DNA from: Liolophura sinensis
Taxonomy: Eukaryota > Mollusca > Polyplacophora > Chitonida > Chitonidae
NCBI RefSeq assembly: GCF_032854445.1
Contig: NC_088297.1
Location: forward strand, 2,275,403-2,339,402
Length of the DNA stretch: 64,000 nucleotides
Reading direction: 5' to 3'
The notes under the pieces are model-generated. The model was not told the origin of the DNA. It ran no database searches and worked only from the letters and a program-made list of their open reading frames with translations. Position 1 is the first letter of the stretch. Each line of letters begins with the position of its first letter. Positions 31,474 through 41,210 of the stretch are shown piece after piece. A program made the position numbers and the translations under genes.

Positions 31474-32752
31474 ATACTTGCGAACAGCCACGAGCATTAG
31501 GCCACCTACTGCGACGACTAGAGCCCAGACATTATCAGCCAGCCACCCAGCCGCTTTCCCGAGAAGGTTCAATAGCCAGGCCACGATACTGCCAATAATA
31601 CCCGGAATCGCAGCGGCAGCCTTCCCAGCCAGCTTGCCAAGGGCGCGCGCCAAGGAACGGAAGATGCTTTTTCACCCATTCTTTAAGACCACGCCCGTCG
31701 GATGGAGGTGGCGTTGGCTGGATGCCCCCGCCGGACCCGCCAGTCAGCGCCAACTTTATCGCTAGCCCCAGTGTCGAGATCGCCATCTCAATTGCCGTGT
31801 GAATGGAGACCACGGTTGTTCCCTGCTCCCGGAAGAGGGTGCGGACGCGCTCGGCCAGACTGGTATCCTTGTGTAGGATGCAATAGACCGTCTGCTTGAT
31901 GCGGCGTATTTGCGTGCGCAGGGCTTCGGCAGTTAAAGAGGCTGCTTCTAGCCGGGCCACAAACTCGTCCTCGAGATTCCTTGTCCGGTCTTCCATCCGG
32001 CTCCGGGAGAATTCATCAGGGCCCTCCCCCAACTTCCGTTTTTCTTTTGCGATGTCCTTATCGAGACTTGACAGCTTGGCGAGGTTATTCGCGTGTTCGC
32101 CTTCCGAGGTCTGCAGTGCCTTGTCAAGCCCCAGAAGTTCTCGCATGGGAAGGGTAGTTTATCGTTTCAAGAGCCCGCCCGACCTCACTATCCGTCAAGC
32201 TTGTTTCCAGTGTGTGGACAGCATCAGCGGCCTTTATTGCTGGTTGGCTTAACTCCTCGAGCTCCATGGTATCTGCCTCGCTGGCCGCTGCACCGAGTTC
32301 TGAACTCGCTGTCTCCAGGGCTGCGACTGCTGCCGGATGCAACGATGTCTGTTTTTTTCTTTTCCAGTCCATAAAGCCCAGCCCCCCTCCCCCCTAACAA
32401 CATTAACCCCTCCTTTATTGGCAACTGTTGAGAGGGCTAGCGGTTCACCTGTTCGTTTGTTGATGATGTGTAGATTGGGGTGGGCCGCGAGTCGCAGACG
32501 CCCTTGGACAACCTTAAACTTCGTGTAATCGCGAAAGAGGGGGGTAAGGCTGGGATCCACCTTTGCCAAGGCATCGTAATAATCATTCATGGCGGCCTGC
32601 GTCAGCTCTTGTTGAAGGTTTCTGGCGGACGCACCCCGGCTTTGTTGCTCGGGAACATTATCACCTGCAAGGAGAGTGGTCTGTTCGTCGTCGATGTTGT
32701 TGTCCTCTTGGGCGTCGTCGAACGCGGGATTATCAAAGTCGAAGTGTGCCAT
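31447..32752 (-). pseudogene. Polinton coiled-coil/membrane protein, at least three frameshifts
   Basis: One gene spread over several frames: MAHFDFDNPAFDD from ATG at 32752 to about 32400, a second frame to about 32150 (SELGAAASEADTMELEEL), a third from about 32146 (LLGLDKALQTSEGE, then DRTRNLEDEFVARLEA) to about 31655, and a fourth to 31447 (GKAAAAIPGIIGSIVAWLLN, LVVAVGGLMLVAV). The product would be about 430 residues: acidic N-terminus, long charged helices probably forming coiled coil, a proline-rich hinge and a C-terminal pair of hydrophobic helices. This architecture recurs in Polintons of marine invertebrates; a virion or membrane-interacting role is conceivable but unproven. Confidence 0.75.
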
Positions 32753-32770
32753 AATCCTTCAATACACACA
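32753..32770. promoter_or_regulatory. 18-base divergent gene spacer
   Basis: The starts of the coiled-coil gene (minus, 32752) and the major capsid gene (plus, 32771) are separated by 18 bases (AATCCTTCAATACACACA). As at 30199, the control regions must extend into coding sequence. Confidence 0.4.
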
Positions 32771-34047
32771 ATGGATGCATACGGACGCAGGCTAAACCCT
32801 TTCAGAACACTCCGTAAGCCTCGGGGGGTACAAGGTGTACGGCAGTCCTTGGTCGTCACCAACAACCCGAGTACGATCGACCAGAATCAACAATTTTTGG
32901 TCCGCTTCCCCAACCTCGGCGCAAATGACGTCATTGTGCCCGGTACCGTGCGCTTGGCCTTCTCGATTACGATCAATTCATCCGACCCGAACGCCACAGT
33001 GGTCGGGAATCTCGGACGCGCAGTAGTCAAGAAAACCACGATCAGAATCAGCGGGAATGAGGTAATGTCCATCGACGACTCTGATGTGTTTCATTGCTAT
33101 GGCGACTTATGGATGACCAAAAACGAACGGCGGAATGCGGCCTACCAAGGCATCGGCAGCTTAAACTTCGAGTCGAAGCGGAGGGCGCAAGTGACGCCGA
33201 TGCTGGAGAAAAGTCCATCGCTCGCGCCTTTGGCAGCCGGTTCCACATCCCGCTAGACTTTGAGCTTCTAGATAGCCACATGCCATTCTACCAGAGTGCC
33301 TTGGCCGACCGACTGGAGTACGAACTGACGTTCAACGATTACAGTCGGGTCGTCCAGAAAACAGGCGATGACGACGCGACTTACACCATCGACAACATCA
33401 GCCTGGAGTTCGATATGGTCACCGAAGAGGAGCTCGCTAGACAGATCCGCACCCAGTTTGCCGGGGGCGTCTCCATTCTGTATAATCGCGTCCTCCGCCA
33501 CCGAAAGTTTGTGAAGGACATGTCTGATACTCTCTGGAACATAAACCTGAACACGCCCGCGAGACAAATAAAGGGCATCCTCATGCTGTTCGAGACTAAA
33601 GGAACCCCGTGGAAGAGCAGGTCGGAATCCTTCTACAACCCGAAGATCACCAAAGTAGAAGTCACAATAGAAGGGGTCCCCAATCAGCTGTACAGCCAGG
33701 GCATGCGGGCGTACCAACAGTGGGGCGAGGTCCAGAGGTTCTTCGCCAGCTCACCCCTACGAAAGCAGGACCCTGAGGTGCCAGGGTCGTTTAAAGACTT
33801 GGGCCTGGCAGACGTCTCTTTGGAAGAGTTCTTGACGCACAAGCACGCCTTCTGGCTTGACCTTCGGTCAAGCGACGATGACGAGCTGCATGGCAGTGGG
33901 AGGCGCGTTCTGAACGCCAGCGAGGGGATTACGATACAGGTGAGAAAAGAGACAGAAGAGCCCGGCGTGTTGAACGTATATCTCTATGTGATCATGGACG
34001 CAAAGCTGCACATCGAGAATGGTAGATTCGTTAGCGCGCTTTATTGA
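32771..34047 (+). pseudogene. Polinton major capsid protein (double jelly-roll type), frameshifted
   Basis: Starts at ATG 32771 and ends at TGA 34045-34047, about 425 codons. The N-terminal part (RQSLVVTNNPSTIDQN, FLVRFPNLGANDVIVPGTVR) and the second part (FGSRFHIPLDFELLDSHMPF, LEYELTFNDYSRVV) are characteristic of the hexon-like major capsid proteins of Polintons/adintoviruses, which form the pseudo-hexameric shell. The frame changes between about 33155 and 33185; elsewhere it is open. The stop lies inside the start of the ATPase gene (29-base overlap). Only one lesion is seen, so decay of this gene is modest. Confidence 0.88.
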
Positions 34048-34633
34048 TGACGCCCACTGCGCGATTATCTGTGGGCAGACGAACTGCGGCAAAACAGTCT
34101 TCGTGCTGGACCTACTTGACGGGCCTTTCCGCGGTTTCTTTCATCACATTGTGATCCTGTGCCCCACTCTTAAGCATAATGAGGCGTACCGGCGGCGATG
34201 GATTCTGTCTGAACCTAAGGTCTATTGTTTTGATCCCGGCGAGCGGCTCAACGACTGCCTGAGAGCTTTCTACAGATTGTTTAAGGGGGAGCCCACACTA
34301 TACATCATCGATGATTGTAGCACGTTAGAGGCGATGAAGAAGAAGCAAAAAATGCTGTCCTTCATGGCTTTCTCGGGCCGTCATGCAAAGCAAAGCATCC
34401 GGGTCCTCACTCAGAAATACAACGCCGTCCTCAAAGACTTTTGCGAGCAGACAAGGTGGGGGGCTTTATTCCACTGCAAAGATCGGCACTCGTTCAACGA
34501 ATGCCTGGAGGAGAACCACATCATCGAGGCCGAGAGCGAAAAGGCAGAGGTTCGAAAGAAGCTCAAGAACAATCGGCATTCTAAGCTCCTGCTAATGACT
34601 GATACGCCCGCCACATCTAAGATTATATATTAG
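34019..34633 (+). CDS. ATP: Polinton FtsK/HerA-type genome-packaging ATPase
   Basis: An intact 204-residue frame. A Walker A motif GQTNCGKT lies at residues 19-26, a Walker B hydrophobic strand LYIIDDC near residues 97-103, and a sensor-like RVLTQKY around residues 129-135. Size and motif spacing fit the A32-like packaging ATPases of Polintons and large DNA viruses, which pump the genome into the preformed capsid. It overlaps the end of the major capsid gene and reads in the same direction, as in many Polintons. All key residues are present, in contrast to the broken polymerase and integrase. Confidence 0.92.
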   Translation: MVDSLARFIDDAHCAIICGQTNCGKTVFVLDLLDGPFRGFFHHIVILCPTLKHNEAYRRRWILSEPKVYCFDPGERLNDCLRAFYRLFKGEPTLYIIDDCSTLEAMKKKQKMLSFMAFSGRHAKQSIRVLTQKYNAVLKDFCEQTRWGALFHCKDRHSFNECLEENHIIEAESEKAEVRKKLKNNRHSKLLLMTDTPATSKIIY

Positions 34634-34658
34634 ACGTAGTCGCCCCTACATATTAATA

Positions 34659-35228
34659 ATGGATACCGACGAGCTTATAGACGATATTCTGGGCGCAGAG
34701 GAGGAGGAGGAGGAGAAGCCCAGCCAACAGCCCAGCAAACATGCACAGCAGCTCAGGGATAGGCTGGCGGCACTTGCGGTGGGTGGGCAGGTCAAGCAAT
34801 ATCTGGGAAAAGACGTAACAGCCGCTGAGATCCACGCCATGAGCGACGAAGACGTTGAAAGGCTGCACTCCAGGTACGAGGCTAAGCTCGGTGCGCGGAT
34901 GGTTGACGATCTCGGAGGTATATTCTTGAGATCATATGTAAGGGCAGCCAGCTTGCTCCTACCAATCCCACCCGAGAATCGACCAATGCTCATGGCACAG
35001 CTCGCCACCGACCCATTTGTTGAACAGGCGCTTAGCAGTGCTAACTGCTGGCTATACTACTGCTATGGTAAGTACTTGGCACCGTTAACCATGGCGGTAA
35101 CCACTACTGAGCACTGCTCATTTAAACACCACTGCTCTCCTAAAAATGATGATCCAGAGGAACATGAGTACAACGAATACGGAAGGCCCGAAGGAAGCGG
35201 AGGGGGTGACAGCGGATTCTACGAATGA
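34659..35228 (+). CDS. Polinton conserved protein, 189 aa, unknown
   Basis: Open frame from ATG 34659, 25 bases after the ATPase stop. N-terminus very acidic (a run of glutamates around residues 14-19), then a helical region with ELIDDILG and SDEDVERLHSRYEAKLGARM, and a conserved-looking CWLYYCYGKYLAPL segment near residue 130. The C-terminal 40 residues are acidic and glycine-rich and overlap the next gene. No enzymatic motif. It keeps its place in the plus-strand block capsid-ATPase-this gene, so a virion role is a reasonable guess. Confidence 0.7.
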   Translation: MDTDELIDDILGAEEEEEEKPSQQPSKHAQQLRDRLAALAVGGQVKQYLGKDVTAAEIHAMSDEDVERLHSRYEAKLGARMVDDLGGIFLRSYVRAASLLLPIPPENRPMLMAQLATDPFVEQALSSANCWLYYCYGKYLAPLTMAVTTTEHCSFKHHCSPKNDDPEEHEYNEYGRPEGSGGGDSGFYE

Positions 35229-35681
35229 CGGCCCTGCGAAGAATCCCAAAAGAGTGGCTGCGGGTCGAGCGGGTGCTGCAGCGAAAAAGGCCAAGGCTGA
35301 AAAGCTCAAGGACGAGATTCGCGAGGAAAAGGCTGCTTTGCTTGGCGCAGCTGATTCCACCAAGAAACAGCCGAAGGAACCGGATTCTACGAAGGAGGGG
35401 GAGCCACAGATTTTGCGAAGGAACCGGATTCTACGAATGCACACCAAATCACCAGCTGGAGGGCGCCCCTAGCGTTATTAGGCGTTGGGGGCCTTGCAGT
35501 GCTGGTGTTGCTACGCCCGTGGCGCAGCCGCTATACAGCACGAGGTGCAGATATTACGCCGCATGCACGAGATGCAGATATTACGCCGCATGCAGATATC
35601 ACGCCGCAAGAAAATAATCCCCATTTGAATACACGTCGCGACCCTTTCTATATAGATCAGCATGTCTACTCCATCCGGTGA
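35164..35681 (+). pseudogene. Polinton lysine/alanine-rich protein with one membrane helix
   Basis: Starts within the previous gene (ATG at 35164; an upstream in-frame ATG at 35146 is also possible). The first part is rich in A, K and E (RVAAGRAGAAAKKAKAEKLK) with KEPDST motifs. The frame breaks near the G5 run at 35397-35401 (AAGGAGGGGGAGCC); the other frame repeats KEPDSTN and continues into a hydrophobic helix (LALLGVGGLAVLVLL) and a tail with three DITPH/DITPQ repeats, ending at TGA 35679-35681. Basic character suggests a DNA-binding core protein, an inference only. The last 20 bases overlap the next gene. Confidence 0.6.
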
Positions 35682-35901
35682 CGGAAAAGTGCTAGTCAAC
35701 ACGGCCCATCACGCCGGTGTAGTCTCTCTCCTGGCTACTTGGTACACTCGTCTCGGCAAGATGTTCCGGAAAGGAACCCTCCCGAAGCTGGACTTAACAC
35801 CCCGTGACGTCGGCATGGTCATTGCAGATGTAGGCCTGGCCATGTTTTCGAAGGACCTGCTAATTAAACAAGGGCACCTTGCTCCCAATATAATCAAGTA
35901 G
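35662..35901 (+). CDS. Polinton small conserved protein, 79 aa
   Basis: Open frame from ATG 35662, overlapping the end of the preceding gene and ending two bases before the next ATG. It contains a hydrophobic N-terminal half (HAGVVSLLATWYTRLGKMF) and a PKLDLTPRDVGMVIADVGLA segment that I recognise as typical of small proteins encoded at this position in Polintons. Function unknown. The compact overlap with both neighbours supports a real gene. Confidence 0.75.
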   Translation: MSTPSGDGKVLVNTAHHAGVVSLLATWYTRLGKMFRKGTLPKLDLTPRDVGMVIADVGLAMFSKDLLIKQGHLAPNIIK

Positions 35902-35903
35902 TA

Positions 35904-36353
35904 ATGGCCTCCATCGCAATGATGATGGGCGGCGCCCTCGTAAACGCTTTGGCCTTCAGCGGGAGCAACTATATGTTTTCGATGCTGAGGAGTTCTGGTG
36001 TCGACGAAGAGCGGAGGCGCCATGACCGCGCTGTAGAGCAGCTCCAAGCCGCCCAGGAAAAATGGGCCCGAAAGCGCACTGAGCGCTTGGACTGGATCAA
36101 TGATGAACTCCGCCGCCAGGGCCAAGCTGTCCAAACGTTCCGGGATGTCGACGCTGCAATCCGCGAGTATTCTAGGGTCACGGGCAAAACTCTTACACGC
36201 GATGCACGCGAGGCGCTGCTGGGCTCAGAGCCACAGCTCTCCGATTTCTATGTGCCTAGTGAAGATCAAAAACACCGCGAGATGACCTTCGTCATCTTGG
36301 GGATGTGTGTGGTTGGGGGTGTGAGTTACGGAATCGCAAAACTCACCAAGTAA
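35904..36353 (+). CDS. Polinton conserved coiled-coil protein, 149 aa
   Basis: An intact frame starting two bases after the previous stop. The N-terminus is small and glycine/alanine rich (GGALVNALAFSGSNYMFS), then a charged helix (RRRHDRAVEQLQAAQEKW, RTERLDWINDELRRQGQAV) likely to be coiled coil, a SDFYVPSEDQK motif and a C-terminal hydrophobic helix (FVILGMCVVGGVSYGIAKL). This layout is widespread in Polintons; the function is unknown, perhaps a minor virion protein or membrane-associated factor. Confidence 0.78.
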   Translation: MASIAMMMGGALVNALAFSGSNYMFSMLRSSGVDEERRRHDRAVEQLQAAQEKWARKRTERLDWINDELRRQGQAVQTFRDVDAAIREYSRVTGKTLTRDAREALLGSEPQLSDFYVPSEDQKHREMTFVILGMCVVGGVSYGIAKLTK

Positions 36354-36497
36354 TCCGAACTGACTGTGCCTGACTCGCCATCGAGCTTCTCGCCGTATGG
36401 TAGGCACGATCTTAGTAGTGAGGTGGTTCTGCGCCACGACGATTAACATCTTTTTCGTCGAAAATCTGTTAGAGGGCTGCTAGAATACCTTGATGAC

Positions 36498-37486
36498 ATG
36501 GCTAGTAAGGTGTCTGCTCGCCTGGCAAATATCTACTACAGCCCTCGTGGGTACTGGAAGGGCCGCGCGGCCATCCAGAAACTTGCCACTGCGGCTAAAG
36601 TCTCCAAAGATGTGGTCCGGGACTGGCTGAAAAAGCAGGCTATCTGGCAGATATACCTGCCTCGTCCCCGAAAAATACCGAGGCCTATGTTCGACGTTTC
36701 CACGCCGAATGACATCCACCAAGCTGATCTTCCATTTCTACCACATGATCGGCGAGGCCGGAAGATGTATAAGTACGCGCTGACAGTTGTTGATGTCGCT
36801 TCTCGCTACAAGGAGGCGGAACCTCTGGCTATTAAAGATTCCAAAGAAGTCGCTGATGCTCTCTCTCGCATTTACAAGCGAGCACCCCTGAGATGGCCGA
36901 AGCTTCTCCAAGTTGACCCTGGGCGCCAGTTTATGGGTGCGGTGAGCCAACTGCTGGCCAAACACGATGCCGAGGCCGCGTGGATATCCACCGAGACCAA
37001 GGCATAGTGGAACGTTTCAACCGTACTCTGGCTGAGCGGCTCTTTGGACATTAGTACGCCCAGGAGATTCGCCTTCCTCCCGAACACCGGTCTACTAAAT
37101 GGGTGGCTCGGCTTCCCTCTGTTGTGGCCGCTCTGAATAACGAGACAACGAGACTGATCTGTAAAAAGCCGAAAGACGCCATCAACGCAAAAAGGGTGCC
37201 CCATAAGCCTTCCTCGACGGTTCCAGGTCGTCCCGTTGGACTTAATGAGCGGAAGATCCCCGAGAGTGTTGGCGTTCGTTATCTCTATCAGCCTGGAGAG
37301 CTGGAGGGCGGCCGCCGTCGCGCGACTGATCCTGTGTGGTCTCTAGAGATATATCGGCTTGGGCGCTCTGTCACAAAACCTAATGAACCCGTGCTGTGCT
37401 ATCTAGACGATACGTCGGATGGCCGGCGACGGGGATTCGTTCGTGAGGAGTTGCTTATAGTGCCTCCCGATACTCAGCTTCCCTAG
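36498..37486 (+). pseudogene. INT: Polinton retroviral-type integrase, frameshift and stop
   Basis: The core domain has the first catalytic aspartate in DIHQADLPFLP and the second in LLQVDPGRQFMG. The third catalytic residue (glutamate) is in GIVERFNRTL, but this segment is in another frame: the first frame ends at TAG near 37007. A further in-frame TAG at 37052-37054 follows. The C-terminal part (LPSVVAALNNETTR, RYLYQPGELEGG, VLCYLDDTSDGRRRGFVREE) is open to 37486 and resembles the chromodomain/SH3-like end of such integrases. The enzyme would process and insert the linear element ends. It is convergent with the polymerase, with a 54-base gap. The copy is inactive; the start could lie slightly upstream, where the frame is open. 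Confidence 0.9.
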
Positions 37487-37540
37487 GATAGGGTTCTACG
37501 GCGCTAGAAGTTCCTCGAAGAGGATGTCTCATCCTGCCCA

Positions 37541-40500
37541 TCATCCTGCGGGTGCCGCATCTCTATGGCCGTAAACCAAGGTCTGGACACCATCTTCGGC
37601 GATCCAGCGCTTACTATCGAAGGTGGACAGTGAGACCTTATTCAGGTGCTGCCCATAGATATGGTGGCGCTCTGATCGCAGCACGTCCATACCGTGTCGG
37701 AAGATCTTCTCGAAGAGGGCCTCTTTGTACTGCTTATGGCGGATGCACTTTTCCACAACTCCCTTTTTCACGCCCTTGGCCTTCTTAATGTTGGCTCCGC
37801 CGGCCTCCAGAATGGAGTACATCTTGGGGCGCAGACCAATGTATTCGGCGATCGGCCGCCCCGCGCACTCCAAGACCTTCATATTTGCTACGCTGTGCAG
37901 GGGGTGGTCTTGTGGGTAATTTGAGGTGTCGTACAGGTTTGCATTCTCAGCCATATCCCTATAAACATCCTCAGTCTGAATCTCGAGTAGCAGACTATCC
38001 GTGTCAGTGTAGAGGAGCTGGCAGCGCTATCCGTACTGGGCCTTCATGTGGTTGTAGTAGAAGTCGTACATCAGGTGCTTGGAGAGATCTAGAATGCTCA
38101 TGCCCACGTAGATAGGTCGGTTTAGGACTAGACGGGTCTTGTGCATCTGAATCGCTGCGAGGTCATCATCAAATGTGTTTGCCCGTGCGAAGCTCGGGCT
38201 GGCTATCAAGCGTCGGAGCTTGTCGTTCTCCAGAGCGTACCAGCTTGACGTCCACACGCTTCCGGAGGTTCTCCATGGTTTTTCCGCAGACCGAGGTGTT
38301 CATTAGCTTGTACAGGTCCTTCTCGAATTTCCTCGCGGCCGTTTTTCGGAGCTCGGTGTTCATCCTGATATAGGGTTCCATCCAAGGGCTCTGGGCGAAT
38401 CTCAGGGCCCGGTGAACCTTTGTCAGGCGCATTCCCAGAGATAGATACAGCTGTAGGTTCCGGTAGTGCAGGACGTGCCGCTCTTTGTTGCGGAGGCTGG
38501 GGACCAGCTTTTCGACCTCAGTAGGCCCTTTCTTGCCTAGAAGGCTGTGCTGATAGTCAGACATCCACTCCTTCTGGACCACCAGACGCTCCAGGGCTAA
38601 TGGGTAGCTGTTATGTGCGTTATGTAGGTCGGCTGGATACTCAAGGTCGGCCTCGAGGATGTAACCAGAAGGACTGTCGTGGGGGTGGGTAGCAATCGTT
38701 TCACCGAGACGCTGCGCGTCACCTACCCACTGGAAGCCGCCCGTTGGAAGAAACTGACTCATAGCCCAGCCATATAGATTATTGGCGTCTAGGTATTGGA
38801 TGTAGCTGTTTGGGCTTTCGGGGTTGTATCCCTCCATCTGCGGATTATTGGCTTTGGCGTATCACTTACTTACCATGGAGATACCTCCTCGCCACCCCTT
38901 CTCAATGAAGAGATGTTGGTCGTAGTCGGTCAACAGCTCCAGCTCTACCCCGGTCTTCTTGAACAGCGCATCCCACGAGAGACCTGGGCTTGTAAAGTAG
39001 TGAGCAGGGTCCAATCCATACTGCCGTAAACAAGTCTTCCGGAAGGCCTCAAACACATCGGGCAATAGGAGCACGTCTGTGCGGCAGTAAAGGTCTGTGT
39101 AGTCCCCCAGATTGGTGCAGTCAAATGCCTTCCATACCTGTTGAGCGTGGATGTAGTCCTCATCGCTAATGCCTCCGACTTTGAGATTACTGTAGAAAGC
39201 CTCTTTGGGTGGGAGGCTGGACTCGTCGAAGCGCTCCCAGGAGTCCATATACTCATAGGGGTAGACACCCTTGCGCATGAGTAGCTTTGGTTTTTCTTCG
39301 GCGGGCTCATACCGGGCTGTGATGTGGAAAGCCTCAGGTTTGTTGGCCTCAACCAGGTTGTCAAGGAAAGTCGGTAAGAATTGAACGCTGTCGATGAAGC
39401 GTTACTGCCCCAGCACGAAGGCGATGTACTTTTCCGTGTTGTTGGCGATGCAGGAGATGCGGCCCTCTACCTTACTTATGGCTTGCATCAGGAGGTGCCC
39501 GTCGTAGACCCGTAGGTTGTGGAAGACTACTGGTATGGCTGTCTTGGGACCCAACCGCAACTTTAGGTTGCCTGCGTTATGTGCGCGCCTCTGTACTTGC
39601 CGGTGATATGGCAGTGGTCGCGCACAGAATCGGCGCCTAGAGGCTTCTCACACACGTGGCAGGTTGCGGCTTTGTTGTGGGCCTGCCAATCTTGGAGAGT
39701 CATATTCATGGCTATAGGGTTGGCTAGAACATTTTTGATTTCCCGCTCCTCCTGTTGGAGAGCTCTGAGGAAGTGTTCCGTCGCGTTAGGGCCTCTGTAT
39801 TCCACGGGGCGTCGCAACGCACCACAACATAGCAGTAACTGCAGGGCTCGTGGTGCTGAGTCTTTAGAGTGCAGCTTTCTGTAGGTGACGACGGCGGGCC
39901 TTCATCCTTTCTGGTCAGAGCCTCGAAGTCGGCATATATGATGAACGATGGGCGTGGGGGCGTCGATCCCACTAAAGTCAAGACCATCATTGGTGGGATA
40001 CTTTGTTGGTCTCTGAGGGTCCCGGGCGGCTGGAAATAAGGCAGATCGGAGTGCCCATCGGAGGCAGTCGTCGTCTTTGTTCTTCACGTTGATGACTGCT
40101 TTCTTGTTACTCACAGCTGCAGGTAGGGGGATGTAGGACCCGCCTCTCAGTGGCTGATAACTTGCAATGTCAAGCCAGAGTGTTTGCACGCTATTGACAA
40201 CCCACCCTGACCCTCGCTGTGTCCATTTTTCCAGCACCTCCTGGATGGTGCTGAAGGCCTTATCTAGAGCCCCTTCAAAGTCACCAACCTCTAAGAGGGC
40301 CTCCTGTTTGGTGTGGAGTACTGGGCTGGTATACTCTTCACTGCCATCGGCGTTGCCCTTTCGCAACTGAACCCTGAAGCCTAGTTGGAACTTAATCCCG
40401 CTGAGTGCCAGGATCTCTTCTTCTAGCTTCTGGCGAATAATGGCTCGAACTTGTTCTAAGAAGGCTACTGGGTCCGTTCAAACGCCTTCGGGTGCGTTCA

Positions 40501-40837
40501 TCTGCCAGGCCCGGAGGAGATTCCTTATGGCCCTTCCGGTGTTAATGAATTCTAGTTTCTTTTCACCCTGTATTCCGCCGAGCAATTGATCCAACTCCTC
40601 GTTACTAAGGAGGTTCTTGACGTCTTGCTTCAACTCCTCGTTACTGGGCGGGTTCTTGACGTCTTGCTTTAACTCCTCGTTGCTTCGGGAGTTCAACTCA
40701 GCCACAGCCGTTTTATGCCTGTCGAGGATCCCCTGCAATTCTTCCAAGGCATTGCGGGACCGTGGGTACTTAGGCCGCACACCTAGGAGCGTCTCAATTT
40801 CCCCCCGTAGTGCTCGCGCTTTTTGATGGTGCCTCAT
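37541..40837 (-). pseudogene. POLB: Polinton protein-primed DNA polymerase B, multiply broken
   Basis: About 1,100 codons from ATG at 40837. Exonuclease motif I lies in FIIYADFEAL (near 39935), motif II in VVFHNLRVYDGHLL (near 39510), polymerase motif A in YLDANNLYGW (near 38770), motif B in LMNTSVCGKTMEN (near 38300) and motif C in YTDTDSLLLE (near 38005). A cysteine/histidine segment CHVCEKPL...DHCHITGKYRG lies near 39620. Breaks: stops at 40478-40480, 39402-39404, 38862-38864 and 38027-38029, and frame changes near 39960, 39810, 39588 and 38240. The N-terminal region contains a 13-residue repeat. The enzyme would replicate the element from a terminal protein. This copy is dead. Confidence 0.93.
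40580..40700 (-). repeat. 39-bp tandem repeat in the polymerase N-terminus
   Basis: Three copies of a unit encoding SNEELKQDVKN plus two residues (the third reads SNEELDQLL). The frame is kept, so the expansion occurred while the gene was coding or by chance preserved frame. Confidence 0.85.
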
Positions 40838-40918
40838 TGTACGCGTCGTATGCCTAGTGGTGCTGTTTCTCTAACTCTAAATTTCGAGCGCCAATATCTG
40901 CCTGGTGGTGCTGTTTCT

Positions 40919-41197
40919 CTAACTGTAAATTTCTATAGCCGCCAGCCGGTTGAACTCGTCCAAGAAAGCCTTGCGCCTCTGCCACCTTTCCCGCATCTGG
41001 GCATTATGATATCCACAGGCCATGCAAAGCCGAAGTTGGTTTTTAACGCCCCGACCACAGCTAATACATGGCTGGGTGCCAAGACCCTTCCACAGACTGG
41101 CTAAATGAATCCCGCAGTACTCCCCCAGACGGCTCTTACCACAGAGCTCCGTGCAGCCGATGGGTAGCCACCGGCACTTATTGTAACCCCTTGGCAT
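40919..41197 (-). CDS. Polinton small cysteine-rich (zinc-binding-like) protein
   Basis: Open frame of 92 residues from ATG at 41197 (MPRGYNKCRWLPIG). Cysteine and histidine pairs are arranged as CTELCGKSRLGEYCGIH and PCISCGRGVKNQLRLCMACG, compatible with two zinc-binding knuckles. It lies just upstream of the polymerase in the same direction and 14 bases after the preceding stop. A DNA-binding or replication-accessory role is possible; I cannot assign one. It carries no break. Confidence 0.7.
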   Translation of the reverse strand: MPRGYNKCRWLPIGCTELCGKSRLGEYCGIHLASLWKGLGTQPCISCGRGVKNQLRLCMACGYHNAQMRERWQRRKAFLDEFNRLAAIEIYS

Positions 41198-41210
41198 GTT
41201 GTTGCTGTGT

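Noticed and set aside
33268-33717. Minus-strand frame antisense to the major capsid gene
   Set aside because: Typical open antisense frame in GC-rich coding DNA; the plus strand carries the recognisable capsid sequence.
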